A stretch of 64,000 nucleotides of DNA from Pseudomonas hydrolytica (GTDB taxonomy: Bacteria; Pseudomonadota; Gammaproteobacteria; Pseudomonadales; Pseudomonadaceae), in assembly GCF_021495345.1 (NCBI RefSeq), contig NZ_CP099397.1, positions 5,029,001-5,093,000 of the forward strand. Reading direction: 5' to 3'. Below the pieces are notes generated by a model. That model saw nothing but the letters and a program-made list of their open reading frames with translations. It was not told where the DNA came from and ran no database searches. Both the position numbers and the translations under genes were made by a program. Positions 11,213-20,254 of this stretch are shown piece after piece (positions within the stretch are counted from its first letter, which is position 1; each line of letters begins with the position of its first letter).

Positions 11213-11830
11213 CTACAGCGCCCCCAGCAACAGCCAGCCGCCCAGCGCCAGCAACAGGCCGCCGCAGCCACGGTCCAGCCAGCGCACGCGACGCTGCAAC
11301 CAGCCGCGCCAGCGTGCCTGATCGAGCAGGCGCACCAGCGCCAGATCCCAGAACAGCACCACCAGGGTCATCCACAGCATTGCCAGGCCCAACCCCCAGG
11401 CCGGCATCGCCGATTCGCGCAGCACCCCGAACAGCCCGGCATAGAACAGCGGCACCTTGGGATTGAGACTGCAGGACAGCAGGCCCTGGCGCATGCCCTT
11501 CCACACCCCGCCCAGCCGCAGCTGCTCGCCCTGCGGCAGGACCAGATCCCGCCGCGAGGCCAGCGCCTGCAGACCGATCCAGGCGAAGTACAGCCCGCCG
11601 ACGACCTGCAGGCCGCGCCACAGCCAACTGCCCTCGGCGGGTAACAACGCCATGACGAGCAGCACCAGCAGCATGATCAGCAGGTTGGCCAGGGCGATGC
11701 CGCAGGCACAACCGTCGGCCTGGCGCCGGCCTTTGGCCAGCGCGGTGCGAATCAGCAGAAAGAAGTCCGGACCCGGCGACAGCAAGGCCGCGAAATGAGT
11801 ACCGGCAACCAGCAGAAACAGCGCGAACAT
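11213..11830 (-). CDS. LysE/RhtB family amino-acid exporter
   Basis: A 205-residue membrane protein with about six hydrophobic segments and the family signature near the start (GTHFAALLSPGPDFFLLIRTAL, residues about 10-31), plus the NPKVPLFYAGLFG segment. It starts at 11830; the longer frame to 11971 would be hydrophilic and is not supported. The adjacent same-strand AraC regulator 147 bp upstream may control it. The substrate is not predictable. Confidence 0.9.
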   Translation of the reverse strand: MFALFLLVAGTHFAALLSPGPDFFLLIRTALAKGRRQADGCACGIALANLLIMLLVLLVMALLPAEGSWLWRGLQVVGGLYFAWIGLQALASRRDLVLPQGEQLRLGGVWKGMRQGLLSCSLNPKVPLFYAGLFGVLRESAMPAWGLGLAMLWMTLVVLFWDLALVRLLDQARWRGWLQRRVRWLDRGCGGLLLALGGWLLLGAL

Positions 11831-11977
11831 GAAACCTCCGTTTGGCGGAGGCAGTGTCGACAACTGCCGGCAGTGCTGTATTGGAAGAAAGTCAGGCTCA
11901 CCAGTGTCGCAGCGAGGCTGTTCAGCCCTGCACCATGAGGCGCTGGAGCTGCACACCGATGCCGCAACCACGCCGCA

Positions 11978-12778
11978 TCAGGCTTGCGCCAGCACGCGAA
12001 AACGGCCTGGAGTGACCCCGGTGAAGCGGCGGAACACGCCGTTGAAATGCGCCTGGTCATAGAACCCCAGGTCCAGCGCGACATCGGCCAGCGCCTGGCC
12101 CTGCAGCAACCTGCGCTTGGCCTCACGCACCCGGCGCTGCAGCAGGTAGGTATGCGGCGGCACGCCATAGGCACGGCGGAAGGCGTCGATCAGGTGGCGT
12201 GGATGACGCTGCACCAATGCGGCCAGCTGCTCCAGACTGACGGCCTCGGCGTAATGCGCTTCCAGGTAATCACGCAGGTACGCCGTCACCCCGCTGTCGC
12301 GAAATGCCGGGCGCGCCTCGCGCAAGCCGCCGTGGCGGACGAATACCAGCTCCAACAGGGCCAGCAGTTCGCTCTCCAGCGCCAGCGCATCGCCCCGCTC
12401 GAACTCGCCCGCCAGACGCGCCAGGCCTGCCAAGACCTGGCCGTCGTCATGCGGGTTGAGCGTGCTGAAGCCATTGGGCAGGCGCTTGCGCCCGAGCAGC
12501 GCCGGCAGCCGCGACTCCTCGACATAGAGCATGCGATACACCACGCGCGGCGACTCGGCATGCCCGGTATGCGGCTCCTCGGGATTCATCAGCGACAAGG
12601 TTCCGGCAGGCAGCGCATAGCGCTGACCACGGCACTGGTAACCGCCGACACCCTGCACGATACCGCCGATGGCAAAGGCATCGTGACTGTGACGGCCGAA
12701 CGCCTGCCCGGAGAAGTCGGCATGGAACAGCTCGACTCCCGGCAGCCAGGGTTTGGCCAGCAGGCGGTTGGCATCCAT
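11978..12778 (-). CDS. AraC family transcriptional regulator
   Basis: A 266-residue regulator with an N-terminal cupin-like sensor domain (HSHDAFAIGGIVQGVGGY, then PEEPHTGHA) and a C-terminal AraC DNA-binding domain with two helix-turn-helix units, ending LGFYDQAHFNGVFRRFTGVTPGRF. The start at 12778 is one base beyond the stop of the upstream epimerase gene, so translation is probably coupled. It is followed by a LysE-type exporter, a common regulator-exporter pairing. Confidence 0.88.
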   Translation of the reverse strand: MDANRLLAKPWLPGVELFHADFSGQAFGRHSHDAFAIGGIVQGVGGYQCRGQRYALPAGTLSLMNPEEPHTGHAESPRVVYRMLYVEESRLPALLGRKRLPNGFSTLNPHDDGQVLAGLARLAGEFERGDALALESELLALLELVFVRHGGLREARPAFRDSGVTAYLRDYLEAHYAEAVSLEQLAALVQRHPRHLIDAFRRAYGVPPHTYLLQRRVREAKRRLLQGQALADVALDLGFYDQAHFNGVFRRFTGVTPGRFRVLAQA

Positions 12779-12779
12779 C

Positions 12780-13637
12780 TCAGCCCCCGGCGAGGATCGC
12801 CGCATAACCCTCGCGATAGCTGGGATACTGCGGCGCCCACCCCAAAGCGCGGGCGCGGGCATTGCTGCAACGCTTGCTGCCGGCGCGGCGCACGCGCTGC
12901 TCATCGCTCCAGTGGCTGACGCCCAGGCGTTCGCGCAACCAGGCCACCACCTCGTGCAGCGGCGCCGGCTCGTCGTCCACCCCAAGGTAGCAAGCAGCCA
13001 GGGGCACGCCGGCGGCGTCCGCCTGCAACAGCGTGGCGAGCAGCCCCGCTGCGTCATCGACATGAATGCGGTTGCCGTACAGCGGTGGCGTCTCGCTGAC
13101 CCGATAGCCACCGCGCACCTGGCTCAGCAGCCATTCGCGCCCCGGTCCGTAGAGCCCGGTCAGGCGCACCGTGGTGGCCGGCAGGCCGCTGGCGAACGCC
13201 ACACGTTCGGCCTCGCGCATGATCACGGCGGAAAAGCTTTGCGCTTCGGCGGCAGAGTCCTCGTCGATCCACTCGCCCTCCTGCTGCCCGTAAACGCCGC
13301 TGCTGGAGGCGAACAGGATGCGCCGCGGTCGCTGACCATGCTGCCCCAGCCAGCCCAGCACGCGGCGCAGGCCGTCGACATAGGCCGCGCGGTAGCCGGC
13401 TTCATCGTGCTGGGTGGCGGCGGCGCAGTACACCAGATAGTCCAGCTGTCCCTGCGGCCAATCCGCGGGACAGGCGTCGGCCTGCAGATCGCCGGCCAGC
13501 GGCTCGATGGCGGCCGGCAGCGCGGCCACATTGCGGCGCAGGCCCAGCACGCGCCAGCCCTGCTCGGCCATGCGCAGGCCAAGACGGGTACCGACATCGC
13601 CACACCCGGCGATCAGCAGGCTGTTGCATTCCGACAT
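12780..13637 (-). CDS. NAD(P)-binding epimerase/dehydratase-like protein (YeeZ type)
   Basis: A 285-residue atypical short-chain dehydrogenase with an N-terminal Rossmann motif AGCGDVGTRLG, a FASSSGVYG active-site segment and GLYGPGREW. The motif GCGDVG replaces the usual GxxGxxG, as in YeeZ-like proteins. An upstream ATG at 13649 is possible, but GGAG lies at the right distance for the 13637 ATG. The reaction is unknown. The stop is one base from the AraC regulator start. Confidence 0.82.
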   Translation of the reverse strand: MSECNSLLIAGCGDVGTRLGLRMAEQGWRVLGLRRNVAALPAAIEPLAGDLQADACPADWPQGQLDYLVYCAAATQHDEAGYRAAYVDGLRRVLGWLGQHGQRPRRILFASSSGVYGQQEGEWIDEDSAAEAQSFSAVIMREAERVAFASGLPATTVRLTGLYGPGREWLLSQVRGGYRVSETPPLYGNRIHVDDAAGLLATLLQADAAGVPLAACYLGVDDEPAPLHEVVAWLRERLGVSHWSDEQRVRRAGSKRCSNARARALGWAPQYPSYREGYAAILAGG

Positions 13638-13828
13638 GCCGTTCTCCATGACTGTTATGCGACGGCGCAGTGTAACAGGCCGCTTGAGGCCGTCAGCGGC
13701 GGCATCGATTACAGGACGGAGAGCGCCGTATCAGCCTAAATCGAGATAGTTTTGCAACAGCCTGTTAGCGCGGTTGGTTCATCTGTTTGCAAAGGCTATG
13801 CTTGGCGGCAACTTAATGGATAAACACT

Positions 13829-14758
13829 ATGACCCTCACCGAACTGCGCTACATCGTCACCCTCGCCCAGGAACAGCATTTCGGCCGCGCCGCGGAACGC
13901 TGCCACGTCAGCCAGCCGACCCTGTCGGTGGGCGTGAAGAAGCTGGAGGACGAGCTCGGCGTACTGATCTTCGAGCGCAGCAAGAGCGCCGTGCGCCTGA
14001 CCCCGGTCGGTGAGGGCATCGTCACCCAGGCGCAGAAGGTGCTGGAGCAGGCCCAGGGCATTCGCGAGCTGGCCCAGGCCGGCAAGAACCAGCTGACCGC
14101 CCCGCTGAAGATCGGCGCCATCTACACCGTCGGCCCCTATCTGTTCCCGCACCTGATTCCGCAGCTGCACCGGGTCGCCCCGGACATGCCGCTGTACATC
14201 GAGGAAAACTTCACCCACATCCTGCGCGACAAGCTGCGCACCGGCGAGCTGGACGCCATCATCATCGCCCTGCCCTTCCAGGAAGCCGATGTGCTGACCA
14301 AGCCGCTGTACGACGAGCCCTTCTACGCGCTGCTGCCGGCCGGCCACCCCTGGGCAGCGCTGGACACCATCGACACCAAGCTGCTCAACGACAAGAGCCT
14401 GCTGCTGCTCGGCGAGGGCCACTGCTTCCGCGATCAGGTGCTGGAAGCCTGCCCGACCCTGCGCAAGGGCGGTGACGATCACGGCAAGCACACCACGGTG
14501 GAATCCAGCTCGCTGGAAACCATCCGCCATATGGTCGCCTCCGGCCTGGGCGTGTCGATCCTGCCGTTCTCGGCGGTGGACAGCCACCACTATGCGCCGG
14601 GCGTGATCGAAGTACGTCCGCTCAGCGCACCGGTGCCGTTCCGTACCGTGGCCATTGCCTGGCGCGCCAGCTTCCCGCGGCCCAACGCCATCGAAGTGCT
14701 GGCCGACTCGATCCGCCTCTGCTCGGTCGCCCGCAGCCCGCAGACCAAGGCAGTCTGA
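13829..14758 (+). CDS. oxyR: Peroxide-sensing LysR-type regulator OxyR
   Basis: Activates catalase and alkyl hydroperoxide reductase genes after oxidation by hydrogen peroxide. The 309-residue protein has the LysR helix-turn-helix in the first ~60 residues (HFGRAAERCHVSQPTLS) and both redox cysteines at canonical positions, C199 and C208, in LGEGHCFRDQVLEAC. It lies 8 bp upstream of recG, the conserved oxyR-recG operon of pseudomonads. Confidence 0.97.
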   Translation: MTLTELRYIVTLAQEQHFGRAAERCHVSQPTLSVGVKKLEDELGVLIFERSKSAVRLTPVGEGIVTQAQKVLEQAQGIRELAQAGKNQLTAPLKIGAIYTVGPYLFPHLIPQLHRVAPDMPLYIEENFTHILRDKLRTGELDAIIIALPFQEADVLTKPLYDEPFYALLPAGHPWAALDTIDTKLLNDKSLLLLGEGHCFRDQVLEACPTLRKGGDDHGKHTTVESSSLETIRHMVASGLGVSILPFSAVDSHHYAPGVIEVRPLSAPVPFRTVAIAWRASFPRPNAIEVLADSIRLCSVARSPQTKAV

Positions 14759-14766
14759 GGCCAGAG

Positions 14767-16842
14767 GTGAGCGAGCTGGCAGCGGTTTCCGTCACTGCGC
14801 TCAAAGGCGTAGGCGCCGCCCTGGCCGAGAAACTGGCCAAGGTCGGCCTGGAAAACCTGCAGGACGTGCTGTTCCACCTGCCGCTGCGCTACCAGGATCG
14901 CACCCGCATCACCCCCATTGGCGCGCTGCGCCCGGGGCAGGATGCGGTGGTCGAGGGCATCGTCGCCGGTGCCGACGTGGTCATGGGCCGGCGGCGCAGC
15001 CTGCTGGTGCGCCTGCAGGATGGCAGCGGCACGCTGAGCCTGCGCTTCTTCCACTTCAGCCAGGCGCAGAAGGAAGGGCTCAAACGCGGCACCGCTCTGC
15101 GCTGTTACGGTGAAGTCCGCCCCGGCGCCACCGGCCTGGAGATCTACCACCCGGAATACCGCGCGCAGAGCGGCGACGAGCCGGCTCCGGTGGAGCAGAG
15201 CCTGACGCCCATCTACCCGACCACCGAAGGCCTGACCCAGCAGCGCCTGCGTCAGCTCAGCCAGCAGGCACTGGCGCGTCTCGGCCCACGCAGCCTGCCG
15301 GACTGGCTGCCCGATGAGCTGGCCCGTGACTATCGTCTGGCGCCGCTGGATGAGGCCATTCGCTACCTGCACCGGCCGCCGCCGGACGCCGATCTCGAAG
15401 AGCTCGCCGAGGGCCGCCACTGGGCGCAGCATCGCCTGGCCTTCGAGGAACTGCTGACCCATCAGCTATCGCTGCAGCGCCTGCGCGAACAGGTGCGTGC
15501 GCAGCAGGCGCCAGCCCTGCCGCCAGCGCAGAAGCTGCCGCAACAGTACCTGGCCAATCTCGGCTTTGCCCCCACCGGCGCGCAGCAGCGCGTAGGCGCC
15601 GAGATCGCCTATGACCTGGCGCAGAGCGAGCCCATGCTGCGCCTGGTGCAGGGTGATGTCGGCGCCGGCAAGACCGTGGTCGCCGCGCTGGCCGCCCTGC
15701 AGGCGCTGGAAGCAGGCTATCAGGTGGCACTGATGGCGCCCACCGAGATCCTCGCCGAGCAGCACTTTCTCAACTTCAGCAAATGGCTGGCACCGCTGGG
15801 CCTGGACGTCGCCTGGCTGGCCGGCAAGCTCAAGGGCAAGGCCCGCGCAGCAGCCCTGGAACAGATCGCCGGCGGCTGCCCGATGGTGGTCGGCACCCAC
15901 GCCCTGTTCCAGGACGAAGTGAAGTTCAAGCGCCTGGCCCTGGTGATCATCGACGAACAGCACCGCTTCGGCGTACAGCAGCGCCTGGCCCTGCGCCAGA
16001 AGGGCATCGACGGCCGCCTCTGTCCGCACCAGTTGATCATGACCGCCACGCCCATCCCGCGCACCCTGGCGATGAGTGCCTACGCCGACCTGGACACCTC
16101 GATCCTCGATGAACTGCCGCCAGGGCGCACGCCGGTCAACACCCTGGTGATCGCCGACAGCCGCCGCGATGAGGTGGTCGAGCGGGTGCGCAATGCCTGC
16201 CAGCAGGGGCGCCAGGCCTACTGGGTGTGCACCCTGATCGAGGAATCCGAGGAGCTCACCTGCCAGGCCGCGGAAACCAGCTTCGAGGAGCTCTCCGCCG
16301 CGCTCGGCGAGCTGCGCGTCGGGCTTATCCACGGGCGCATGAAACCGGCCGAGAAGGCCGCGGTGATGGACGAGTTCAAGCAGGGCCACCTGCAGCTGCT
16401 GGTGGCCACCACGGTGATCGAGGTGGGCGTCGACGTGCCCAACGCCAGCCTGATGATCATCGAGAACCCCGAGCGCCTGGGCCTGGCCCAGCTGCACCAG
16501 CTGCGCGGCCGGGTCGGTCGCGGCAGCGCCGCCAGTCATTGCGTGCTGCTCTATCACGCGCCATTGTCGCAACTGGGCCGCGAACGCCTGGCGATCATGC
16601 GCGAGACCACCGATGGCTTCGTCATCGCCGAGAAGGATCTGGAGCTGCGCGGTCCCGGGGAAATGCTCGGTACCCGGCAGACCGGTCTGCTGCAATTCAA
16701 GGTCGCCGACCTGATGCGCGACGCCGACCTGCTGCCCGCCGTGCGCGATGCCGCGCAGGCACTATTGGAACATTGGCCACAACATGTGGCTCCATTGCTG
16801 GAGCGCTGGTTGCGTCACGGCCAGCAATACGGTCAAGTGTGA
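14767..16842 (+). CDS. recG: ATP-dependent DNA helicase RecG
   Basis: Remodels stalled forks and Holliday junctions. The 691-residue protein has an N-terminal wedge/OB domain, Walker A GDVGAGKT, the DEQH box IIDEQHRFG, motif III TATPIPRTL, and the C-terminal motifs STATTVIEVGVDVPNA-like (VATTVIEVGVDVPNA) and QLRGRVGRG. It starts with GTG at 14767, only 8 bp after oxyR, with AGAGGT just before it. Confidence 0.97.
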   Translation: MSELAAVSVTALKGVGAALAEKLAKVGLENLQDVLFHLPLRYQDRTRITPIGALRPGQDAVVEGIVAGADVVMGRRRSLLVRLQDGSGTLSLRFFHFSQAQKEGLKRGTALRCYGEVRPGATGLEIYHPEYRAQSGDEPAPVEQSLTPIYPTTEGLTQQRLRQLSQQALARLGPRSLPDWLPDELARDYRLAPLDEAIRYLHRPPPDADLEELAEGRHWAQHRLAFEELLTHQLSLQRLREQVRAQQAPALPPAQKLPQQYLANLGFAPTGAQQRVGAEIAYDLAQSEPMLRLVQGDVGAGKTVVAALAALQALEAGYQVALMAPTEILAEQHFLNFSKWLAPLGLDVAWLAGKLKGKARAAALEQIAGGCPMVVGTHALFQDEVKFKRLALVIIDEQHRFGVQQRLALRQKGIDGRLCPHQLIMTATPIPRTLAMSAYADLDTSILDELPPGRTPVNTLVIADSRRDEVVERVRNACQQGRQAYWVCTLIEESEELTCQAAETSFEELSAALGELRVGLIHGRMKPAEKAAVMDEFKQGHLQLLVATTVIEVGVDVPNASLMIIENPERLGLAQLHQLRGRVGRGSAASHCVLLYHAPLSQLGRERLAIMRETTDGFVIAEKDLELRGPGEMLGTRQTGLLQFKVADLMRDADLLPAVRDAAQALLEHWPQHVAPLLERWLRHGQQYGQV

Positions 16843-16933
16843 ACCTGTTCACAGGACAACCGTCGCCACGAACCTTTGCACAAATGCCCGCTGGTTATAC
16901 TCCGGGGCAGATGTGCCAACGCCGGATACCGAT

Positions 16934-18340
16934 ATGACTGAAGCCGCCCTCGCCCCCAACGCCTCTGCGCAACCGCCTGCCGTGATCGCGCAGCTGCTGG
17001 AAAAACTCGCCGTCCCCTTCCAGGCGCGCACCGAGGTGCCCGGCCTGCCGGCGGCGGCTCGGGTGCAGGCCGTGCTGGTGGATGACGCGGTCGGCGCACT
17101 GCTGGTGCTCTATCCGCGCAGCCAGTTGCTCGACCTGGCGCGCCTGGCCGAACTGACCGGGCGCCAGCTCACCGCGGTCAAACCGGAGCGCCTGGAGCGC
17201 ATGCTCGGCAAGCACAACCTGACCGCGCTGCCTGGCCTGCCGCCGCTGACCAGTTCACCCTGCCTGTACGAGGAGCGCCTGCTGCAGGTGCCCAGCCTGC
17301 TGATCGAGTCCGGTCAGCCCGGCGTGCTGCTGGAGATTCCCACCGAGGCCTACAAGAGCCTGCTGAGCAAGGCCAGCGCGGCGCGCTTCGGCGAGCCGGT
17401 GCTGGCGATCCGGCCGAACCTCGACCGCCCCGATGACGACCGCGCCGAGATCACCCAGGCGGTCCAGGCCTTCACCGCACGGCGCATCCAGCAGCGACTG
17501 GAAGAAACCATCGAGATTCCACCGCTGCCGGAAACCGCGCAGAAGATCATCAAGCTGCGGGTCGACCCCAACGCCACGGTCGACGACATCACCGGCGTGG
17601 TGGAAACCGACCCGGCGCTGGCGGCTCAGGTGATCAGCTGGGCGGCATCGCCCTATTACGCCGCGCCCGGCAAGATCCGCTCGGTGGAAGATGCCATCGT
17701 CCGCGTGCTGGGCTTCGACCTGGTGATCAACCTGGCCCTTGGCCTGGCGTTGGGCAAGACCCTCAGCCTGCCCAAGGACCAGCCGCAGCACGCCACGCCC
17801 TACTGGCAACAGGCGATCTACACCGCCGCGGTGATCGAAGGCCTGACCCGCGCCATGCCCCGCGCCCAGCGCCCGGAAGCCGGCCTGACCTACCTCGCCG
17901 GTCTGCTGCACAACTTCGGCTATCTGGTGCTGGCGCACGTGTTCCCGCCGCACTTCTCGCTGATCTGCCGCCACCTGGAGGTCAACCCGCACCTGCCTGC
18001 CAGCCATATCGAGCAGCACCTGCTCGGCATCACCCGCGAACAGATCGGCGCCTGGCTGATGCGCCACTGGGACATGCCGGAGGAACTGGCCACCGGCCTG
18101 CGCTTCCAGCACGACCCGAGCTACGCCGGCGACAACGCCGCCTTCCCCAATCTGGTGTGCCTGGCCGTGAGCCTGCTGCGCAATCGCGGTATCGGCGCCG
18201 GGCCGCAGGGGGAGATTCCCGAGGAACTGTTCGAGGCCCTGGGCCTGAGCCGGGAAAAGGCCGAAGACGCCGTGAGCAAGGTGCTCAGCGCCGAAGTAGC
18301 GCTGCGTGAGCTGGCGGCGCAGTTCCAGCACCCGCACTGA
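16934..18340 (+). CDS. YbaK/aminoacyl-tRNA deacylase-like plus HDOD domain protein
   Basis: A 468-residue two-domain protein. Residues about 10-150 resemble YbaK/ProX-type deacylase folds (VQAVLVDDAVGALLVLYPRSQLLDLARLAELTGRQL). Residues about 195-400 form an HDOD domain (IPPLPETAQKIIKLRVDP, then TDPALAAQVISWAASPYY and AGLLHNFGYLVLAHVFPPHF). The start at 16934 is chosen because an in-frame ATG at 16748 lies inside recG. HDOD proteins are linked to signalling in pseudomonads. Whether the N-terminal half is catalytic cannot be judged here. Confidence 0.85.
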   Translation: MTEAALAPNASAQPPAVIAQLLEKLAVPFQARTEVPGLPAAARVQAVLVDDAVGALLVLYPRSQLLDLARLAELTGRQLTAVKPERLERMLGKHNLTALPGLPPLTSSPCLYEERLLQVPSLLIESGQPGVLLEIPTEAYKSLLSKASAARFGEPVLAIRPNLDRPDDDRAEITQAVQAFTARRIQQRLEETIEIPPLPETAQKIIKLRVDPNATVDDITGVVETDPALAAQVISWAASPYYAAPGKIRSVEDAIVRVLGFDLVINLALGLALGKTLSLPKDQPQHATPYWQQAIYTAAVIEGLTRAMPRAQRPEAGLTYLAGLLHNFGYLVLAHVFPPHFSLICRHLEVNPHLPASHIEQHLLGITREQIGAWLMRHWDMPEELATGLRFQHDPSYAGDNAAFPNLVCLAVSLLRNRGIGAGPQGEIPEELFEALGLSREKAEDAVSKVLSAEVALRELAAQFQHPH

Positions 18341-18408
18341 GGTCGCGACCTGCCCAGTCGCGCCGGTGAATTCGCGCCTGACCTGCGCTCGCGACAGCGG
18401 GCGCCGGT

Positions 18409-19140
18409 CTACCGGCGCAACTGCTCGCGGCGTTCGGCGAACAATTGCGGCACCACTTCCAGACTGATGGCGAGCAGGCGGCTGACGCTGGCATCTTCGT
18501 AGAGCGCGGCGTACTCGGCCAGCTGGTCGCTGGGCATCTGCCGGTAGGCATAGAGCATGAAGGACTCCACCGCTTGCGCGCTGGATTGGCGAATGGCCTC
18601 GGCCTGCTTCTGGGTCTGCGCCTGCAGCTCGGCCTCGTCGAGGTTCTCGCCGCGCGCCCTGAGCGCCAGCAGCGCCTGGGTCTTGCCCACCTCGTAACGC
18701 AGCAGGCTAGCCAGTTCGGTGGTGCGCGCCGCCGCATCGAGCCGCTTGACCAACTCCAGACGCGCACCCCGCGGCGGTTGCTCAAGCAGACGCTGGCGAT
18801 ATTCGGCCAGGCCCTCGGGCTGCTCACCAACCGCTCGCTCGAGGGCGGTGAAACGCCGCGCCAGCGGGCTATCGAGGCGCTCCCGGGCCTGCTGCACCGC
18901 ATCGAAACGGGCCGCGACGCGCGTGGCCAGCTCCAGACAGAAGGCCTCGCCCGCAAACAGCTGAGCGAGGCGCTTCTGCTCGGCTTCACCCTGACCGCGC
19001 TGCAGCAAGGGCGCACTCTGTTCGCACAGCAGGTGAATACCGGCCAGTTCAAACAGCGGCAGCAGTGCGCGGGACGCGGCGGGCTCGGCGCGCGCCGAGA
19101 GCGCGGCCAGCAACAGCAAGGGCAACAGGAAGAAACGCAT
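18409..19140 (-). CDS. Exported hypothetical protein
   Basis: A 243-residue protein with a signal peptide (MRFFLLPLLLLAALSARAEP, cleavage after ARA). The mature part is alpha-helical, with many Leu, Ala, Gln and Glu residues, and has two cysteines early (HLLCEQ and FCLELA) that could form a disulfide. An upstream in-frame ATG at 19155 would only place charged residues before the signal. A homologue-like gene sits near hup in other pseudomonads. I do not recognise a function. Confidence 0.75.
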   Translation of the reverse strand: MRFFLLPLLLLAALSARAEPAASRALLPLFELAGIHLLCEQSAPLLQRGQGEAEQKRLAQLFAGEAFCLELATRVAARFDAVQQARERLDSPLARRFTALERAVGEQPEGLAEYRQRLLEQPPRGARLELVKRLDAAARTTELASLLRYEVGKTQALLALRARGENLDEAELQAQTQKQAEAIRQSSAQAVESFMLYAYRQMPSDQLAEYAALYEDASVSRLLAISLEVVPQLFAERREQLRR

Positions 19141-19222
19141 GACCAGGCTTTCCACTAGGACTCGCCAGGCAGCCTAACCAAAGCGCAGCGCGCCGACCAG
19201 CGACGGCGCGCAGGAATGACTA

Positions 19223-19621
19223 TCAGGCGGCCTTCTTCGGCGCGTCACCCTTCTTCTTCTTCGGCATCAGGTACTTGGTCAGACCCTGGAACCACATGAC
19301 CAGCGCCGGGTTGCCCTGAATCTGGATGTCCTTGTTCTGGATACCCTGCATGAAGGCCAGCTGCTTGTTCTTCGCGGTCATGGTCTCGAAGCCGTAGGCG
19401 GCATCCCTGAAGCCGATGGCGAAGGCAGGCTCCTTGGCCGCGCCGCGCTTGCTGGTCACACGCTGGCCGGCAACGATGAAGTGGCGCGCCACCTTGCCGT
19501 CGAGGGTGTGCAGCTGAAAGACCATGTCGCGGCCTTCGAGCTGCTGGCGGAAGTCTGGATTGTCACGGCTGGCCTTGGCCATCAGACGGCCAAGCATCCA
19601 CAGAAGAAAACGGAATTTCAT
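19223..19621 (-). CDS. SCP2-like sterol/lipid-carrier domain protein
   Basis: A 132-residue protein with an SCP2-like pattern: an alternating beta region (MVFQLHTLDGKVARHFIVAG), a short EPAFAIGFRDA segment and the C-terminal motif IQNKDIQIQGNPALVMWFQG, followed by a lysine-rich tail (PKKKKGDAPKKAA). Such domains bind lipids or acyl-CoA. The cellular role is unknown. It lies alone between the exported protein gene and hup. Confidence 0.7.
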   Translation of the reverse strand: MKFRFLLWMLGRLMAKASRDNPDFRQQLEGRDMVFQLHTLDGKVARHFIVAGQRVTSKRGAAKEPAFAIGFRDAAYGFETMTAKNKQLAFMQGIQNKDIQIQGNPALVMWFQGLTKYLMPKKKKGDAPKKAA

Positions 19622-19763
19622 GCACGGGCCCTAGTGATCGAAGAGGATGGCCGCGCATTGTAGTGGTTTTCTTGCAGGACTACAGCCTGCCAAAAGCACG
19701 GCTACAGCGTCAGAGACGCAGGGCGCGCCTTGGGCAGAAGGAGCTTGATGAGAAGCGGGAGAA

Positions 19764-19787
19764 GCCCGGAGGCGAGCGGCTCCGGGC
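19764..19787 (-). terminator. Terminator-like hairpin after hup
   Basis: Read on the minus strand, GCCCGGAG pairs with CTCCGGGC across an 8-base loop and is followed by TTCTCCC. It starts 8 bp beyond the HU gene stop. Confidence 0.7.
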
Positions 19788-19794
19788 AGCGGGC

Positions 19795-20067
19795 TCAGTT
19801 GACCGCGTCCTTCAGGGACTTGCCCGGTTTGAAGGCGACGGTATTGCTGGCCTTGATCTTCACCGGTTGACCGGTTTGCGGGTTCTTGCCAGTACGGGCG
19901 CCACGGTGGCGCTGGACGAAGGTACCGAAGCCCACCAGGGTCACACTGTCCTTGCGGTTCAGTGCACCGGTGATTTCTTCCAGTACGGCGTTGAGTACAC
20001 GATTGGCCTGATCCTTGGTCAGATCAGCCTTTTCGGCGATGGCGGCGGCGAGTTCCGGTTTACGCAT
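19795..20067 (-). CDS. hupA: DNA-binding protein HU
   Basis: A 90-residue histone-like nucleoid protein that bends DNA. It starts MRKPELAAAIAEKADLTKDQ and contains the family signature GFGTFVQRHRGARTGKNPQTG (residues about 46-66) in the DNA-intercalating arm. The long frame to 20139 has an arginine-rich non-family extension and is rejected. A GC-rich hairpin follows the stop. Confidence 0.95.
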   Translation of the reverse strand: MRKPELAAAIAEKADLTKDQANRVLNAVLEEITGALNRKDSVTLVGFGTFVQRHRGARTGKNPQTGQPVKIKASNTVAFKPGKSLKDAVN

Positions 20068-20254
20068 AGATGCCTCTTTGACGGTTTTTTGTTGTTGTGT
20101 CCGTGCTGTTCTTCCAGAACAGCGCCTAAGGCGCCGCAACAGCTCTGCGCTGCGGCAGACCCTTGGAGAATGGCATGCCGCATCGCGCTGCGCCAGTGTT
20201 GTCCGACACTTTAGCCGGGCAATTTCGTGGCGTATCCGACAGAACGCCAGGCGA

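Noticed and set aside
10470..11711. 413-codon minus-strand frame covering the lipoprotein gene and LysE gene
   Set aside because: Crosses two genes in different frames; the LysE frame and the lipoprotein on the plus strand have real signatures.
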